Shown in pieces: positions 61,301 through 64,000 of a stretch of 64,000 bases of DNA. The first letter of the stretch is position 1. Every line of letters starts with the position of its first letter. The stretch is from Caprimulgus europaeus (lineage: Eukaryota > Chordata > Aves > Caprimulgiformes > Caprimulgidae). The translations under genes were made by a program, and so were the position numbers. The DNA lies in contig OU015523.1 of the NCBI GenBank assembly GCA_907165065.1, forward strand, positions 22,471,834-22,535,833, given 5' to 3'. The notes beneath the pieces are model-generated. The model did not search any database and was not told the origin of the DNA. It was given only the letters and a program-made list of their open reading frames with translations.

Positions 61301-64000
61301 ATTCTTTTGACGGTATGATACCAAATACCTTCTTGAATGTCAGACTCCCATTCTGAGCATCACACTTACTAGCAAAAAGGCCAAAACCAAACTGGCTTAA
61401 ACAATTTGTTATAGGACAGATATTTAGAGAATTACAGTGAGTATTTGGTTGTCACTCTACAGAAACTACAACACACCCCTGGTACAAATGGTAGCCACAT
61501 CCATTTGTCAGTATCTGTTCAACAAATACTATCTATTCAATTGCATTTCAAGTACACTGCTTGAAAGATATCAGATTCTGGGTGAGACTCAGCTGCTTCG
61601 AGACAATAAAGCAGCTAGAAAGATGGTATATAGCACTATACACCTTTTTCTTGATCATGTAGAGGTATTTCCATTGTTAAACATTAGCACCCTCAGGGGA
61701 CATGCAAGCCTGTGTATTACATAGCATGAAAACAGCACACAGCAGTCCACACAATACACTTTTTTCCTCTGAAAGAAAGGTCTTCCTCCACCCTGAGCTC
61801 ATGCTATGAGATGCTCCCTCTGCCAGTGTCAAAGGGAGGGCAGCCCAGCGCTTTCATGTAGCTGCTTCTGTCAGGATTATTGTCCACAGCCCACAGTTAT
61901 CATAGTAACTCACACCAAGAAAAATGTGGACCCAGTCAATGCCTTTAGAAAGCAGTACAGTAGGAGGACGTCTCTCAGGAAAAGATTACTGTTTGAGGTA
62001 GAGAACACCACTATCATTACTGTGAATATGGAGCTCATATTTGCCAGCCTTTGCTTAGAAAAACCTTGCTCTCACTTTGAAGGTGCTTTAACAGATATGT
62101 TCTTCACAGCATGTGCAGTCCAGTGGCAGCACAAAGAAAACAGGTCCACAGAAAGTGGAGATTATCTCTTACTGAGAAAGAAAAAAAAAAAATTACATCC
62201 AACTAAGTGCAGGGGACATGATGTGAAAACAGACAGGTGTATGTTACCCAGCAGCATGTTCTCAGTTTCAATAGAGATAGGGAATTTACTTCTGTATGAT
62301 GAATTGTAAATACCTTAATCCATAAAAGTTTGAGGCTGCTTGAGAGGGAATATCAAATAGGTCTGTGGTACACCACAGTAGTAATGGGAGTTATTGAGAC
62401 TTTTATGGAACTGTATGAAAAGCAAGTGCTTCCTCTTTTTCCAGGAAGGCAAAAACTATTTTCCCAGAACAGCCCAGACAACACAAATTTGGAGGAGAAA
62501 GATAATGACTTTCAAAAATGAATGTTTTTCCTCAGCAATGTTACTACTTTTAGTCAAATCAAGCTGTGCTTACTATCAGTGAGATGAAAAACTGGTATTT
62601 TGTGATAGCCATATGGCTAGGCAACTTTTACTGACGGTATCTAAGAACACTGAGCTGTTAAAGGAGAATGGTGGCTCTATGTTCTTGAACTCCATTTCTC
62701 TTAAACTGACTAATATTACTGTTTGTCCACAGTATGCTATTTAATGACCAATCAGGTACAACAATGAATTGTCATGCTTAATCTTCCTAAACCCATGATT
62801 TTTCCTCCTTCATCATTTCATCTGAAGTGGATTTCTTTCTTGCTCACTTTTCTATATTTTGACAATTTCTACTTCTGTTATTAGTGCAGGTCTTCCCTCT
62901 ATTGATTACATTGAGATTAGTGAGGAATTCAGAGAGTGTGGCCTAAATCTAGTGGCTTTCTAATTTATTCTGATGCTGCTTTTCCAATTACTACTAGATA
63001 GAAACCTCCTTTTGCACCAGATGTCTTCTGAATTTTCAGTGGAATAAATCATTCACAGAAAAAGGCACATAAAGAAATTCTATACTTAGATGGCTTAAAA
63101 TTAATTTTGAGATTAGAGAATGGAGTTCATCCTATTCTGTACACTACTGTAGTCCTACAATTGCAGAGTGTAAATTCCGCATTCTCAATTAAACCTGATG
63201 GTTGGATCCTGAAAGAAAATCACAGGAGATTTTCAGAGATCATAGGAGGCCAAGAACAGTGCTTTGTGGATATGTGATGGAGAGAAAATAGATGATAAAT
63301 GAAAGCAACTAACAAAATGTGACCTTTTTAAACATATACCATTTCATTGTGTTTGGTAGTTATTGAAAAGGAGTTCCATAGATAACCAGAGAAAAGTCTG
63401 AAACTGTAAGAAAATAAGAAAATACAGGCCGAGTTACAACTCTATTTCTGAGGTAAATGCTCACCTTAGGCAACAATTCTGTAGTGCTCTGGATGGAAAG
63501 TGATGAAAAAAGAAAAGTGGAATGTTTTACTTGAGAGTTTCTGGCAAAGCAGTTGAAATTGAATAAGTGATGTTGTATAGGCTGTGTAAGCTCTCAGCAA
63601 TGTTTGTATTCTAAGAGCTGAATTAACAGAAAATATTAGTAAAACTGCAGTAGCCACAACAGGTCGCTGAGCAAGCAGTGATTAGGCAAGGGGCAGCAAG
63701 GAACAACTGGCAGAGTAGGAGATGGCTAACCAGACATGGCAGAAGTGTGAGAAGTAAAGAATAGGTGACAGAAGAGAAACAGCTCACAGCATAGGATCAG
63801 CTGCAGCTTAGATAAGGGTTTGTTACCAGGCAAAAACCCTGAGAAGAGCAAACTACGAATGAGATGAATACTCCATGATAGAAAGAAAGCAACCAGCTGA
63901 TTTAGCAGTTGCCTCATAATCTCATTAGAGAAGTGGACTGTGAAATAGTTATAGCTACAGTGTATAGGATAGTTATATCATTGGTCTACTTTGGGGTGTT
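55330..64000. other. Intergenic desert, no gene recognised
   Basis: AT-rich DNA to the right edge. The longest frames (124 and 114 codons minus at 56716-57090 and 57135-57479, 133 codons plus at 57945-58346, 167 codons plus at 61806-62309) have no domain, signal or repeat similarity that I recognise. No CR1 or LTR was seen. A small hairpin lies at 58351-58380. Confidence 0.5.
58351..58380. repeat. Short bulged hairpin
   Basis: TTTCATAGT and ACTATGAAA, plus GTG and CAC after a two-base bulge, give a 12-bp stem around the loop GACT. Confidence 0.8.

Noticed and set aside
61806..62309. 167-codon plus-strand frame, longest in the desert
   Set aside because: No domain, signal peptide or splice context recognised. 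Such a length can occur by chance over a 31-kb stretch.

Overview
The window looks like bird nuclear DNA. It is AT-rich and CpG-poor, with CR1 LINE fragments that keep the octamer-type 3' tail (ATTCTGTG units) and LTRs of an avian endogenous retrovirus family (TGTCCTG... to ...CCACAACA). It carries a vertebrate gene split into short exons with GT/AG junctions. Nothing looks prokaryotic, and I found no CRISPR array, operon, tRNA or rRNA gene.

Region 1 (1-33000, minus strand) holds the 5' half of one gene that I identify as TMPRSS15 (enteropeptidase/enterokinase), the duodenal membrane protease that activates trypsinogen. I placed thirteen coding exons by matching translations to the known domain order and checking the splice sites and phase at every junction. 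The phases agree from the ATG at 33000 to the last exon at 3335 (1555 nt, 518 codons plus one base). In order the exons encode a short cytosolic tail, a signal-anchor helix, a SEA domain, an LDLRA module, the first CUB domain, a complete MAM domain and the start of a Pro/Thr-rich linker. The second CUB, second LDLRA, SRCR and trypsin-like catalytic domains were not found and should lie beyond the left edge. A TATA box and possible HNF1-, CDX- and CRE-like sites sit just upstream of the start codon.

The introns hold a 0.97-kb CR1 fragment with a 175-codon uninterrupted reverse-transcriptase C-terminus (15003-15970), shorter CR1 tails, a degraded antisense LTR (12772-13155), a TGAA microsatellite and two GC-richer patches of unknown origin.

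Region 2 (33001-64000) looks like gene desert upstream of TMPRSS15. It contains a full-length solo LTR (34421-35009), another LTR fragment, several CR1 fragments, a small CpG-rich patch (51590-51850), a long near-perfect hairpin (50895-50950) and a few short repeats. The remaining open frames there are short, have no recognisable domain and look like chance.

I found no new biological system. The points most worth a second look are a three-residue gap in the SEA hairpin that may hide a microexon, a phase-preserving 33-nt cassette candidate in intron 1, an extra cysteine in CUB1, the altered N-terminus, and the 50.9-kb hairpin.
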